Assembly (NCBI GenBank): GCA_947087275.1 | Contig: CAMUBZ010000001.1 | Coordinates: forward strand, 79,835 to 143,834 | Length of the DNA: 64,000 bases | From: an uncultured Candidatus Saccharibacteria bacterium | GTDB taxonomy: Bacteria > Patescibacteriota > Saccharimonadia > Saccharimonadales > Saccharimonadaceae | Direction: 5' to 3' | Shown: in pieces, positions 42,070-51,395 of the stretch | Position numbering within the stretch: position 1 is the stretch's first letter | How the letters are laid out: every line of letters begins with the position of its first letter | Position numbers and translations under genes: made by a program | The notes under the pieces: generated by a model | What the model was told of the DNA's origin: nothing | Database searches by the model: none | What the model saw: the letters and a program-made list of their open reading frames with translations, nothing else

Positions 42070-43335
42070 ATGCGTATCGCGATTACTTCAGATTTGTATT
42101 ACCCTATGACTAATGGCGTGGCGGTGTTTGCCAATAATCTAGCCAAGGGTTTGGCTAAGCAAGGTCACGAGGTGCTGGTGATTTGCCCGAGTTTCACGGG
42201 TAAGCAGCACCGCGAGAAACGTGATGGTGTGATTACGTGGTATCTGCGCTCGATTCGGTTCCCCTTTTATCCTGACCAAATCAACGAGGTGCCGGAGGGC
42301 AAAGAATTCCTGGGGATGCCGTTGCCGCGGCTGGCGTACCGCCATGGTCTCTGGATTACGGTGGATCCGTATCCGGCGATGAAAAAGATCCTCAACCGGT
42401 TTCGGCCGGATGTGATTCACTTGCAAACGGCGGAGATGGTGGCGATTGCGACGCGGCGTTATGCCAAGAAATATGATATTCCGCTGGTGTCGACGGGGCA
42501 TGCTTATCCCGACAATATCACTAGTCAGCTCAAGATTCTCAAGCCAATCAAGCGGCCGCTGGATGCGATTTTGCGGACTTATATGGCAAGTTTCCTCAAG
42601 CATTCGGAATACGCTACGATGCCGACGGAGATGGCGATTGATGATCTGGTGCCCAAGAAGCGCAAGCATTTTCAGGTGACGGTGGAGCCGTTGTCGAATG
42701 GGGTGGATTTGGCGCAGTTTGGGCCCAAGAAGGCGCCAGCGCGGATTTATCGTAAATATCATTTGCCCAAAGACAAGCCGTTGATTCTCTATGTGGGTCG
42801 GGTAGATCCAGAAAAAAGTATTAGCAATGTGGCATCAGCGTTTGCGGCGACGCTAGAGAAGGTGCCAGAAGCCAAATTGGTGATTGTGGGCGACGGCACG
42901 GATCGGCGGCATTTGCAGGATTTGGCGCGGGCGCTAGGTATAGAAAAATCCGTGATCTTCCCTGGCCGGATTTATCCGCCGGATATTATGGAAGTGTATC
43001 GTACGGCGACGATGTTTGCTACGGCGAGCGAGACCGAGACGCAGGGGATTGTGTTGATTGAGGCGGCAGCCACTGGATTGCCATTAGTAGCAGTGGATGC
43101 TGGGGCGGTGCGTGAACTATGCCAGCATAAAAAGAATGGTATTTTGTGCCATCCGGGTGATGTCGCGGAGATGACGGACGCGATGGTAAAATTGCTCAAA
43201 AATCCTGAACTGTGTGAGCGTTATGGTAAAGAGAGTCTCGAAGTGGCAAAAATGCACGATCTTAATCGTACTTTGCAGCGGTTTGTGGAGATCTATCAAG
43301 AAGCAATCAAATTAAAACAAGAAAAAATCGACTAA
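42070..43335 (+). CDS. Glycosyltransferase family 4 (diacylglycerol glucosyltransferase-like)
   Basis: A 421-residue GT-B enzyme. It starts MRIAITSDLYYPMTNGVAVF; the donor domain has LILYVGRVDPEKSISNVASA, IVGDGTDRRHL and the E-x7-E region FATASETETQGIVLIEAAAT. The N-terminal pattern resembles enzymes that make glucosyl- or mannosyl-diacylglycerol and phosphatidylinositol mannosides; the exact substrate is unknown. Same transcript as merR. Confidence 0.88.
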   Translation: MRIAITSDLYYPMTNGVAVFANNLAKGLAKQGHEVLVICPSFTGKQHREKRDGVITWYLRSIRFPFYPDQINEVPEGKEFLGMPLPRLAYRHGLWITVDPYPAMKKILNRFRPDVIHLQTAEMVAIATRRYAKKYDIPLVSTGHAYPDNITSQLKILKPIKRPLDAILRTYMASFLKHSEYATMPTEMAIDDLVPKKRKHFQVTVEPLSNGVDLAQFGPKKAPARIYRKYHLPKDKPLILYVGRVDPEKSISNVASAFAATLEKVPEAKLVIVGDGTDRRHLQDLARALGIEKSVIFPGRIYPPDIMEVYRTATMFATASETETQGIVLIEAAATGLPLVAVDAGAVRELCQHKKNGILCHPGDVAEMTDAMVKLLKNPELCERYGKESLEVAKMHDLNRTLQRFVEIYQEAIKLKQEKID

Positions 43336-43341
43336 ATTAGA

Positions 43342-43370
43342 ATAAATGTTGTGAAATTTACAACATTTAT
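43342..43370. terminator. Hairpin between convergent genes
   Basis: Perfect 11-base arms ATAAATGTTGT / ACAACATTTAT with a 7-base loop. It overlaps the stop of the minus-strand hydrolase and follows the GT4 stop. AT-rich on both sides, so it probably terminates in both directions. Confidence 0.6.
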
Positions 43371-44131
43371 CTCTGCAAGAATTCCAAAATAAGTTCAGCA
43401 GTTTCGTGGGGCTTTTCGTAATTATGTAGATGACCGGAACCTGGGATGAGCTTGAGGTCGGATTGGAGCCGCTCGGCAAGGTGACGAGCTTGTTTTTGTG
43501 GGACTAGGCGATCTTTGGCACCGGCAATGAGCAAAGTCTCTTGATTGGGTAAGAAATCTTGAACGCCATAATGCGTGGAAAATTTGGTGGCAGCAGCCAT
43601 GGCGGCGCGTGAGGGTGGCAAATCTTCGCTGCAAGCATGCGTGAGATCTAGGGTTTGACGGAAAAGTTCTTTGCTTTTGGGAACAAAAAGATAGCGTGTG
43701 GTGATATAATCGACAATATTGCGTGGCACAATGCTGGCAAGTGGTGCTACAAGCGCAAAGGGCCAAGCGGTTTTGGTGGGGATAGGTGAAAGGAGTACGA
43801 GTTTTTGGTTGACGAGTTCAGGATAAAACTTGGCGGTAGCGGATACCACGACCGAACCCATAGAGTGCCCAATTAAAACCGGGCGTTGCAGCTGCTGCTT
43901 GCGGATGTAGTTGGCAAGATACCTGGCATATGCTTTGGGCTGGTAGGCTTCTAATTCCCCGGCGCCAGCGAAGGGTGGAATAGCCGGTAGATGAACTTGA
44001 TAGCCGGCTTGGCGCAAATCCTCCGTAATAGTCTCTAATCCAAGTGGTGAGCCACGAAAACCATGCACCAAAACAACGCTTGGTTTGGTATGCGGTGCTA
44101 GTACAGTGGCGTCTTGACGCAACTGTGACAT
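43367..44131 (-). CDS. Alpha/beta hydrolase
   Basis: A 254-residue serine hydrolase. Oxyanion HG motif in VLVHGFRGSPLG (about 22-33), nucleophile elbow LIGHSMGSVV (about 89-98), Asp probably in AGAKDRLVP and His in GSGHLHNYEKP. Could be a lipase, esterase or acyltransferase; the substrate is unknown. Starts two bases after the glutaredoxin stop, so co-transcribed. Confidence 0.88.
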   Translation of the reverse strand: MSQLRQDATVLAPHTKPSVVLVHGFRGSPLGLETITEDLRQAGYQVHLPAIPPFAGAGELEAYQPKAYARYLANYIRKQQLQRPVLIGHSMGSVVVSATAKFYPELVNQKLVLLSPIPTKTAWPFALVAPLASIVPRNIVDYITTRYLFVPKSKELFRQTLDLTHACSEDLPPSRAAMAAATKFSTHYGVQDFLPNQETLLIAGAKDRLVPQKQARHLAERLQSDLKLIPGSGHLHNYEKPHETAELILEFLQR

Positions 44132-44133
44132 CG

Positions 44134-44364
44134 CTAGGCTGCTGCCTTGGACTGTTGGCTGTCGCGATAATCTGCCAGGGCGGCTTTGAGGGCATGGCGG
44201 TCAAAGCCAACAATGCGCTCACCGTTGATTTCGGTGACGGGCACAGCGCTGATGTCTGGCATTGTAGTTGCATCGATTTCTTCGTATTCGACGCCTTGCT
44301 CGTCAAGCCATTCCATGACGACATGACACCAAGGGCAAGTTGAGGTAGTATATACTTTTATCAT
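44134..44364 (-). CDS. Glutaredoxin-like protein
   Basis: A 76-residue thiol-disulfide oxidoreductase. Active site TCPWCHVV (about 9-16), the cis-Pro loop AVPVTEING and the GFDRHAL helix start. Mycoredoxin/NrdH-like in length; electron donor unknown. TATCAT six bases before the ATG, so leaderless. Followed by an alpha/beta hydrolase gene in the same operon. Confidence 0.9.
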   Translation of the reverse strand: MIKVYTTSTCPWCHVVMEWLDEQGVEYEEIDATTMPDISAVPVTEINGERIVGFDRHALKAALADYRDSQQSKAAA

Positions 44365-44376
44365 ATCTATATGATA

Positions 44377-45567
44377 TTATATCTTTTTGGCAGCGTCAAG
44401 TTGAGGATCGCGGTTGTTATTGGCGTCATCATAGGTGAGTTCAACTTCAATATCTGGCTTGATTCCCTCTTGGTTGATGCTAGTGCCTTTGGGGGTATGC
44501 CAACTAGCGGTGGTGACTTTGAGGAGTGTATTACCGGAGAGATCAATCAAAGTTTGTACAACCCCTTTACCATAGGTGGTTTCGCCAAGAATCTTGGCTT
44601 TGTCATAATCTTTGAGTGCGCCCGCGACGATTTCGGAGGCCGAGGCGGTACTACCGTTGACTAAGACTACAGTGGGCATATCGGCTAGAACGGCTTGGTT
44701 GCGGTTGGCGTAGGTGGGCGTGGTCTTACCCTTAGAAACTTGGTTCAAGACGACGTCGCCGTTAATCCAGAGTGAGAGGACGTCTTTGGCGGCAGAGACA
44801 TAACCCCCGCCATTGCCGCGCAAATCAAGAATTACTTTTTGGACATTTTTGGCCTTAAATTCGTCATTGACGATCTTTTGGAGTTTGGCGCCGGTGTCAG
44901 TATCGAAGCGTGAGATGGTGATAATGGCCGTTTTGTCTTCGTAGGTGACGTAAACAGAGACATTGTTGATAGGCTCGCGGGTGAGAGTAAATTCTTTCTC
45001 TACGCCATCGCGAACGACGGTGAGTTTCACCTTGGTACCGCTGGCGCCACGGAGTTTGGAGGCAATAGCCTCAGTAGATTCAGCGTATACTTCTTCGCCA
45101 TCAACTTTATAGATAATATCTCCCGCCTGGACACCGGCTTTGCCGGCAGGATTATCAGGCAGGGTGCGAATAATGCGCACATAGCCATCACGTAGACCCA
45201 TTTCTACGCCAATGCCAGAGCCAACATCGCCATGGAGTTCAGCTTCATATTCTTTAGCCTCTTCTGCGTCCATGTATGCGGTGTATTTGTCGCCAGCAGC
45301 CGCCACGAGGCCCTTTTTGGCGCCTTCAATGAGGGTGTTTTTGTCTAAATCGCCGTCAAAATTGGCGGCTAGAGTATTATAAACTTCGTCAAGCGCCGAC
45401 CAGTCGTTACTAACGCTAGAATAAGAATTAATGCCAAGATACGGGAGAATGTTGGGTGCAATCTTGTTCCATCCAGTTCCAATAAAAAATCCAACTACTA
45501 AAGTAATAACACCTGTGATGATTGCGCCACCCAGGCTAACTTGTTTTTCTTCCCATTGTTTTGCCAT
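44377..45567 (-). CDS. S41 carboxyl-terminal processing protease (CtpA-like)
   Basis: A 396-residue periplasm-side protease. Membrane anchor (about 12-32), PDZ domain (about 105-185, GSGIGVEMGLRDGYVRI and PAGKAGVQAGDIIYKVDG), S41 core with LRGNGGGYVSAAKD, catalytic Ser in NGSTASASE (about 305) and Lys in TYGKGVVQ (about 335). It probably trims envelope proteins or controls wall hydrolases; it lies downstream of the CHAP hydrolase and ftsEX. TACAAT six bases before the ATG. Confidence 0.94.
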   Translation of the reverse strand: MAKQWEEKQVSLGGAIITGVITLVVGFFIGTGWNKIAPNILPYLGINSYSSVSNDWSALDEVYNTLAANFDGDLDKNTLIEGAKKGLVAAAGDKYTAYMDAEEAKEYEAELHGDVGSGIGVEMGLRDGYVRIIRTLPDNPAGKAGVQAGDIIYKVDGEEVYAESTEAIASKLRGASGTKVKLTVVRDGVEKEFTLTREPINNVSVYVTYEDKTAIITISRFDTDTGAKLQKIVNDEFKAKNVQKVILDLRGNGGGYVSAAKDVLSLWINGDVVLNQVSKGKTTPTYANRNQAVLADMPTVVLVNGSTASASEIVAGALKDYDKAKILGETTYGKGVVQTLIDLSGNTLLKVTTASWHTPKGTSINQEGIKPDIEVELTYDDANNNRDPQLDAAKKI

Positions 45568-45597
45568 GAGTCTATTGTAGCACAGAAAATGGGAGTT

Positions 45598-46755
45598 TTA
45601 CCACTTCTTTTGGTCGAGATGGATGTAACGATAGGCAGCAGGGTTAACGTTGTAGCGTGCACCAAAGTCACCCGGGAGGCCACTCTTGGAGCTGCTAGGG
45701 TTATTATACTCGCTAAGGTTGATAGTGCCGTTAGCATTAACACTCTCAACCCACATTACGTGGCCATAGATACCAGAAGTGCTGTAAGCAATCGTATGAG
45801 GTGCGGGATGATTATCAACTACATAGCCGAGACGGCTAGCCGTATTGCCCCAGTTTTTGGCGTCTCCCCAAGACGAAATGTAGATACCAAAATATTCTTG
45901 AGCCTTCCAACCGGCATAACTGGTACACTGACAAACATAGCCACCAACTACAATATAGCCAACGTTGTCGCGGGGGCAACGGTCGGCATAAGGGTATGAG
46001 TTGTAGCCTTCGCCAACCACACCACCGGTGTTATACTTGGCGATTTCGGCAGCGATTTCTTGTTGCATGGTCTCGCGTGCCGCAGCGGCATCGCGTTCGT
46101 AGGCGGCGCTGTCGTTTTCGTATTTGGCAATGAGATTGTTTTGATAGTTGCGCTTAGCGGTGATTTCGGCACGGCTGGCCTCGGCGCTTTCGATGAGGGC
46201 GTCAACGCTGGCTTTTTGCGTGGTGAGGCTCTCTTTGAGTTCACGGATGGCTTCTGCGGAGATAGCAACTTGGGTTTTGGCATTGTTTTGACGGGATTGC
46301 TTTTCGGCATAATCACCAATTGAACTACTGCCGGCTAGCAAGATAATTGCGTCCGGTTCGCTTTCGAAGTGCATTTCGACGAGCATGCGTGCGAGCGCCG
46401 ACTGTTGTAATTCTAATTTGGCTTCATTTTCGGCAATTTGACCAGAAAGATCATCGGCGATGGCTTGGTTGGCGACGATGTCGGCCTCGAGGGAGGCGAT
46501 TTCGGCGTTGAGACGTTCAACTTCGCCTTCGAGAGTCTGGGCGTTACTGGCGGCCGCGGCGGCTTTGCGCTCGGCGGCAGTGGCAGCGTCAGAGGCTTCA
46601 CGACAAGCCTGGCTTACGCAGCCAGCGGGATAAGCATTAACATCATCTTCGTGGTCGATAAAGAATAAACTAGCACCAGCCAACACGGCAGCGCCGACGA
46701 AAATCGGAGTGATACCGCGAATACCTAAAGTTTTGTGTTGATGTGTTCTAACCAT
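45598..46755 (-). CDS. PcsB-like peptidoglycan hydrolase with coiled coil and CHAP domain
   Basis: A 385-residue secreted wall hydrolase. N-terminal membrane/signal segment (about 14-34), long coiled coil (about 55-240, Ala/Glu/Lys heptads), then a CHAP amidase domain (about 255-385) with catalytic Cys in YVCQCTSYAGWKA and His in YGHVMWVES. The layout matches PcsB/CwlO-type hydrolases activated by FtsEX, whose genes lie just upstream. TATATA six bases before the ATG. Confidence 0.92.
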   Translation of the reverse strand: MVRTHQHKTLGIRGITPIFVGAAVLAGASLFFIDHEDDVNAYPAGCVSQACREASDAATAAERKAAAAASNAQTLEGEVERLNAEIASLEADIVANQAIADDLSGQIAENEAKLELQQSALARMLVEMHFESEPDAIILLAGSSSIGDYAEKQSRQNNAKTQVAISAEAIRELKESLTTQKASVDALIESAEASRAEITAKRNYQNNLIAKYENDSAAYERDAAAARETMQQEIAAEIAKYNTGGVVGEGYNSYPYADRCPRDNVGYIVVGGYVCQCTSYAGWKAQEYFGIYISSWGDAKNWGNTASRLGYVVDNHPAPHTIAYSTSGIYGHVMWVESVNANGTINLSEYNNPSSSKSGLPGDFGARYNVNPAAYRYIHLDQKKW

Positions 46756-46799
46756 AACTACTATATATCACAGAAAAGCATAAAAGTAAAGCAGGACGT

Positions 46800-47849
46800 C
46801 TATTTGAGATATTTTTGCATGGCAAGGCGAGCAGAAATCATGCCGATAGCCATACCGATCACAATCATGACGGCGTAAACCGCGATGAGCATATTGGATT
46901 CTAAGAGTTCGGAGACGGCAAAAACATCAATACCATAATTTGCTAGTGGTGGTTCAAGAAAGCGGAAGCCAACAACGGCAATAGTCGTGGCCAAGATGCC
47001 AGAAATGACGCCAGAGATTTCGGCCTCAACTAGGAATGGTCCACGGATAAAACCAATATCAGCCCCAACTAGACGCATCATGTAGATTTCTTCGCGGCGG
47101 GAGAAGATCGCCATGCGAATAGTATTGAAAATCACGAGAATGGAGATAACTAAGAACACTGCGCCGAGGATGAGACCGCCATTTTTGGCAATCGTAGCCC
47201 AAGAATTGATGGTTTCAATTTCGGCTTGATTGACGGCGTAAGTCGGCTCTTTGGCAGAATCGAGGTTGGCTTGGAAGAGCGGGTCATGCTCAACGATGCT
47301 GCGCACGCCATCGAGGCTATTCGGGTCGACGACTTTGATGCGCATAGTGGCTTGCATGGCGGCAAGCATATGCTGATACATACTTTCGTCCTCAAGGGCG
47401 GCGAGCAATTCGGCGTTATCACTATTATCGTCAATGAAAGTTGCATATTCATCTTCGGAGGTGGCAATTTCGACATTGCGCACATTGGAGTCGGTGCGCA
47501 TCGTATCAGCCATCACTTCGAGAGTTTCGCGTTCGGTGCCTGGAGTAAAGAAAACCGTGATGTCGATTTTTTCACGCATCGTATCGGCGGTAGCGCTCAA
47601 AATCAGACTAGCAAAGACGGTAATCATCAAAATTACCAAAGTTACAGTCATCACCAATGTCGCAGCAATCGAAAGCCAAATATTGCGTGTAAAACTAGCG
47701 GTGCCATATTTAACGATGCGCCCAGTTTTGCGCATGTGGCCGACACTACTGTTCTCGACGAGCGTCTTGAGATGTTCTTTGGTTTCTTTGCGCGAAGGTT
47801 TGTGTGCTCCGCGATGGCCGTTTTCTTCGATCAGTTTTTTGTCAATCAT
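46800..47849 (-). CDS. ftsX: Cell division protein FtsX
   Basis: A 349-residue membrane subunit of the FtsEX complex that couples division to wall hydrolysis. Cytoplasmic N-terminus, first helix (about 62-86), extracellular domain (about 90-215) and three C-terminal helices with VFLVISILVIFNTIRMAIFS then RREEIYMMRLVGA, the FtsX signature. Nine bases after ftsE. Confidence 0.95.
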   Translation of the reverse strand: MIDKKLIEENGHRGAHKPSRKETKEHLKTLVENSSVGHMRKTGRIVKYGTASFTRNIWLSIAATLVMTVTLVILMITVFASLILSATADTMREKIDITVFFTPGTERETLEVMADTMRTDSNVRNVEIATSEDEYATFIDDNSDNAELLAALEDESMYQHMLAAMQATMRIKVVDPNSLDGVRSIVEHDPLFQANLDSAKEPTYAVNQAEIETINSWATIAKNGGLILGAVFLVISILVIFNTIRMAIFSRREEIYMMRLVGADIGFIRGPFLVEAEISGVISGILATTIAVVGFRFLEPPLANYGIDVFAVSELLESNMLIAVYAVMIVIGMAIGMISARLAMQKYLK

Positions 47850-47858
47850 GTTTCCCCC

Positions 47859-48977
47859 TTAAATTACGCGTTTGGTTTTAGTTTTGGTTGTAGTAGGTTT
47901 GCGCTTGGCGACTTGTGACATGCTGGGAGCGGGTTTGAGTTTGACGGTCTGCCCCATGCTAAAATCGCTCAGTTTGGGCGCGGCTTTGAGTGGACGACTG
48001 GCGGTGTACCACTGATTGGCGGCATCGCGATCGAGTTTCTTGGCGCTAGCTGGTTTGGCTGATGTGGCTCTAGACGTGGTTTTTGCAGTGGCGGACGGTG
48101 CCTTGGTGGCAGATTTGGCGGGAGTCTTCTTGGTGCTGGGATGTAGAATCTTTAGACTCTCTTCGGCGGTTGCTTTACTCATACGGGAACCGCGAGCGTG
48201 TGGAGTGGCTGGCTGCGCCAAGGGCGAGGTTGCCATTTGCGTAGTAATAATTTTAGGTCGTGGCACTATGACAGGCGAATTCTCGGCGCTATCCAAGCGG
48301 TAGACGCCGTTATATTTCTGGTCGTCGACGATTTTGCCAGCTTTGAGCGTGACAACGCGTTTGCCAAGGTCGTTGACAATGTTCTCGTCGTGCGTGGTGA
48401 CGAGCAAAGTGGTGCCAAAATCATTGATACGTTTGAGCAAATCGATGATTTCGTGACGAGTTAGCACATCAAGGTTCCCTGTGGGCTCGTCGGCAATCAA
48501 AATCTTGGGCTGCCGAGCCACCGAACGAGCAATGGCGACACGTTGGCGCTCGCCACCGGAAAGATTGGATGGAAATCTCGTAGATTTCCCCTCTAGTCCA
48601 ACCAATTCTAGGACTTTGGGGACGGTACGGTTAATTTCGCGGCTGCTCATACCGGCGATTTCGAGAGCAAAGGCAACGTTTTCAAAGACGGTGCGCGTAG
48701 GCAATAATTTGTAGTCTTGAAAAACAACACCTAGTTTACGGCGGTAGTGCGGGATGTGGCGTTTTTTGACATAATCGAGATCGATGCCACCGATGATGAT
48801 TTTGCCGGAGTCGGGTTGCTCTTCCTTGGTAATCATTTTGATTAAAGTTGATTTGCCGGCACCAGATTTACCCACGAGAAAAACGAACTCATGTGGTTCG
48901 ATATGTAGCGAAACATTGTCGAGCGCTGGCTCTTCATCGCCCGGGTAAATTTTGGTGATACGGTCGAGCAATATCAT
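47859..48977 (-). CDS. ftsE: Cell division ATP-binding protein FtsE with long basic C-terminal tail
   Basis: A 372-residue protein. The ABC ATPase core (about 1-222) has Walker A GKSGAGKST, signature NLSGGERQRVAIA and Walker B ILIADEPTGNLD. It normally ends near 225 residues; here a tail of about 150 residues follows, rich in Lys/Ala/Thr/Pro (TKKTPAKSATKAPSATAKTT). Start at ATG 48977 (MILLDRITKIYPGDE): TATCAT lies six bases before it, and the open frame upstream runs into prfB in another frame. Confidence 0.93.
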   Translation of the reverse strand: MILLDRITKIYPGDEEPALDNVSLHIEPHEFVFLVGKSGAGKSTLIKMITKEEQPDSGKIIIGGIDLDYVKKRHIPHYRRKLGVVFQDYKLLPTRTVFENVAFALEIAGMSSREINRTVPKVLELVGLEGKSTRFPSNLSGGERQRVAIARSVARQPKILIADEPTGNLDVLTRHEIIDLLKRINDFGTTLLVTTHDENIVNDLGKRVVTLKAGKIVDDQKYNGVYRLDSAENSPVIVPRPKIITTQMATSPLAQPATPHARGSRMSKATAEESLKILHPSTKKTPAKSATKAPSATAKTTSRATSAKPASAKKLDRDAANQWYTASRPLKAAPKLSDFSMGQTVKLKPAPSMSQVAKRKPTTTKTKTKRVI

Positions 48978-49015
48978 ATATATATGATAGCATAAGCACC
49001 ATAGAAATACCAGTC

Positions 49016-50098
49016 TTACATTTCTAGATACGCATCGATGAATTCGTCGATTTTCCCGTCGAGCACAGCGTCGGGGTCTTTGCTTTCGTACTTGGTGCGA
49101 GTGTCTTTGACTAACTTGTAGGGTTGCAAGACGTAGTTGCGGATTTGTTGGCCCCATTTGGCAGATTCGCCAGCGCGGAGTTTGTCTAGGCTTTCGGCGT
49201 GCTGCTCAAGTTGTAGCTGGACGAGTTTGCCACGCAAAATTTCCATGGCTTTTTCTTTGTTTTGCAACTGCGAACGTTCATTTTGGATTGCAACAACGGT
49301 ACCCGTAGGTAGGTGTGTGATACGTACGGCAGAATTGGTAGTGTTGACGGACTGCCCACCATGCCCGCCAGAATGATAAACGTCAATACGTAGATCCTTG
49401 TCGTCGATTTTGACGTCAGTGTCAGCTTTGATGACTGGTAGAACCTCTACCAGAGCGAAAGAAGTTTGACGCAGATTGTCGGCATTGAAGGGGCTAAGTC
49501 GTACTAGGCGATGTACGCCGTGCTCACTTTTGAGATGACCGTAAACGTCGGTGCCAGTAAGCTCATAAACGGCGGTTTTGATGCCAGCTTCTTCCCCAGC
49601 GACCCGCTCAAGACACGTTACTTTGAGATTATGTTTCTCGGCATAGCGAAGATACATGCGCTCCAGCATGCCAGCCCAGTCCATGGCTTCAGTCCCCCCT
49701 ACGCCGGCAGTGATGCGTAGAATGGCGTTATTATGATCGTATTTGCCAGTAAAGCGCAAGGCTTTTTTGAGTTTGGCGAGTTGTTGCTCGAGCAGTGCCA
49801 CTTGTTCGGTGAGCTCATCGGCAAGCCCAGTATCGCCAAGTTCCAATAGTTCTCCCAGGTCGTTGAGTTGAGTTTTGAGGATTTGCCATGGTTGCACTTC
49901 GTCGCTCAGGCGTGCAAGTTCGGTATTTTTATCGCGGGCGTCATCAGGGTTAAGCCAGATTTCGGGGGTAGCAACGGCTTGTTCCAATTTGGCAATGCGG
50001 GCAACTTTAGTGTCCAGATCTAGTTTGGTCCAGGCAGCAGCAAGTTCGTCTTGAAGTTGTTGGAGTTTTTTGAAATTTAAGTCTTTGCTATCGGCCAT
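49016..50098 (-). CDS. prfB: Peptide chain release factor 2
   Basis: A 360-residue RF2 recognising UAA/UGA. The SPF tripeptide is in LVRLSPFNAD and the GGQ motif in HSGGHGGQSVNTTNSAVRI. No in-frame TGA or programmed frameshift is needed for translation, unlike E. coli. The usual GAGGQHVN context is GHGGQSVN here. Use of TGA stops in nearby genes fits an active RF2. Starts two bases after the murD stop. Confidence 0.96.
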   Translation of the reverse strand: MADSKDLNFKKLQQLQDELAAAWTKLDLDTKVARIAKLEQAVATPEIWLNPDDARDKNTELARLSDEVQPWQILKTQLNDLGELLELGDTGLADELTEQVALLEQQLAKLKKALRFTGKYDHNNAILRITAGVGGTEAMDWAGMLERMYLRYAEKHNLKVTCLERVAGEEAGIKTAVYELTGTDVYGHLKSEHGVHRLVRLSPFNADNLRQTSFALVEVLPVIKADTDVKIDDKDLRIDVYHSGGHGGQSVNTTNSAVRITHLPTGTVVAIQNERSQLQNKEKAMEILRGKLVQLQLEQHAESLDKLRAGESAKWGQQIRNYVLQPYKLVKDTRTKYESKDPDAVLDGKIDEFIDAYLEM

Positions 50099-50099
50099 A

Positions 50100-51356
50100 T
50101 TACAAATCTTTCACAATTTTTTGGAACTGGGCACCGCGATCATAAACATTTTCAAACATGTCGAAACTGGCGGCTGCTGGTGACATCAAGACGATAGTTG
50201 ATTTATCAGGATGTTCGGCCTGGAGCATCTCGGCAAAGTTTTGGGCGGTTTGTATAGCATCTTGCAAGGTATCAACGAGATAAAATTGATCATTAGCTAC
50301 TGTGTTGTTAGCTAAGCGTTTTGCAATTTCGCGGCCACTTTCGCCCATTAAGACAGTTTTGATAGCGTATCGTTTGGCTAAGGCAATGATTTCGGGCAAA
50401 TCGGCGTTAGCGGTTTTGTCGCGGCCGCCAGCAATCAGGACGATTTGACTGTTGGGGAAAGATTTGAGCGCGACTTCGAGTGAGGCGACATTCGTGCAAA
50501 AGTTATCGTCGTAGTATTTAACGTGATTAAGTTCACGTAAATATTGCAATCGGTGAGGTAAGCCTTGAAACTTTTGTAGCGCGGTTTTGATTTGGTCAGA
50601 GTTTTGCGCTAGAAACTCAGCGAGATCTTGTCCAAAGTAAGCAGCAATAGCATTGAGGGCGGCTTCGGCATTTTCGCGGTTGTGTTGTCCGGGGATATTG
50701 AGACTGTCTAGGATGTTATCTAGTGTGGCGCGATTGTCGGTGGCAGGGTAAGGGATTTTGGTACCACGAGATTCTTGAGCGATCTTAGTAGCATCGGGAT
50801 TGTTTTGATTGTAGATGCAAAAATCGGTTGCAGTTTGATGTTTAGCGATGTTGGCTTTGGCTGCAACGTAATCGTTATAATCTTTGTGCACATTCAAGTG
50901 GTCAGGTTCAATACCAAGTACGACTGCTACGTGTGGTGATTTTTCTAGATCCCATAGTTGAAAACTACTCATCTCGTAAACTACGATGTCGTCTTTTTGG
51001 ATTTGGTCTAGAACATCAAGCGCTGGTGTGCCGATGTTGCCAACCAGCCAGACTTTGTGGCCGAGAGATTCTAGGATTGCTGTGATGATGGAGCAAGTAG
51101 TTCCCTTACCTTTGGTGCCGGTGACACCAATGATGGGGCAAGGACAATGGTCAAAAAAGTAGCGTGTCATACTGGACCACCCGACTTGAGGCTTTAAACT
51201 TGGACTGCGTAAGACTAGGTCAAAATCCGTCCAGTTTTCTTGTGTGATGGTTTCAGGCGTAAAATTGTCAAAGATTTGTGTAGCGTGATTTTGGTTTTGG
51301 AAATAAGACTCGGCGCTCTTCCCCTCCTTGCCGTATCCGAGGATTGCAATTTTCAT
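50100..51356 (-). CDS. murD: UDP-N-acetylmuramoylalanine--D-glutamate ligase
   Basis: A 418-residue Mur ligase of peptidoglycan precursor synthesis. ATP loop IGVTGTKGKGTTCSII (about 97-112), central GIEPDHLNVHKDYNDYVAAK then ANI, and C-terminal region with DDNFCTNVASLEVALKSFP and IVLIAGGRDKTANADLPEI. Length normal. TGCTATAAT with a leader of about 30 bases and AAAGGAG precede the ATG; prfB follows. Confidence 0.95.
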   Translation of the reverse strand: MKIAILGYGKEGKSAESYFQNQNHATQIFDNFTPETITQENWTDFDLVLRSPSLKPQVGWSSMTRYFFDHCPCPIIGVTGTKGKGTTCSIITAILESLGHKVWLVGNIGTPALDVLDQIQKDDIVVYEMSSFQLWDLEKSPHVAVVLGIEPDHLNVHKDYNDYVAAKANIAKHQTATDFCIYNQNNPDATKIAQESRGTKIPYPATDNRATLDNILDSLNIPGQHNRENAEAALNAIAAYFGQDLAEFLAQNSDQIKTALQKFQGLPHRLQYLRELNHVKYYDDNFCTNVASLEVALKSFPNSQIVLIAGGRDKTANADLPEIIALAKRYAIKTVLMGESGREIAKRLANNTVANDQFYLVDTLQDAIQTAQNFAEMLQAEHPDKSTIVLMSPAAASFDMFENVYDRGAQFQKIVKDL

Positions 51357-51395
51357 AAGTCTCCTTTTGGTTAAATTCTATTATAGCACATCTAT

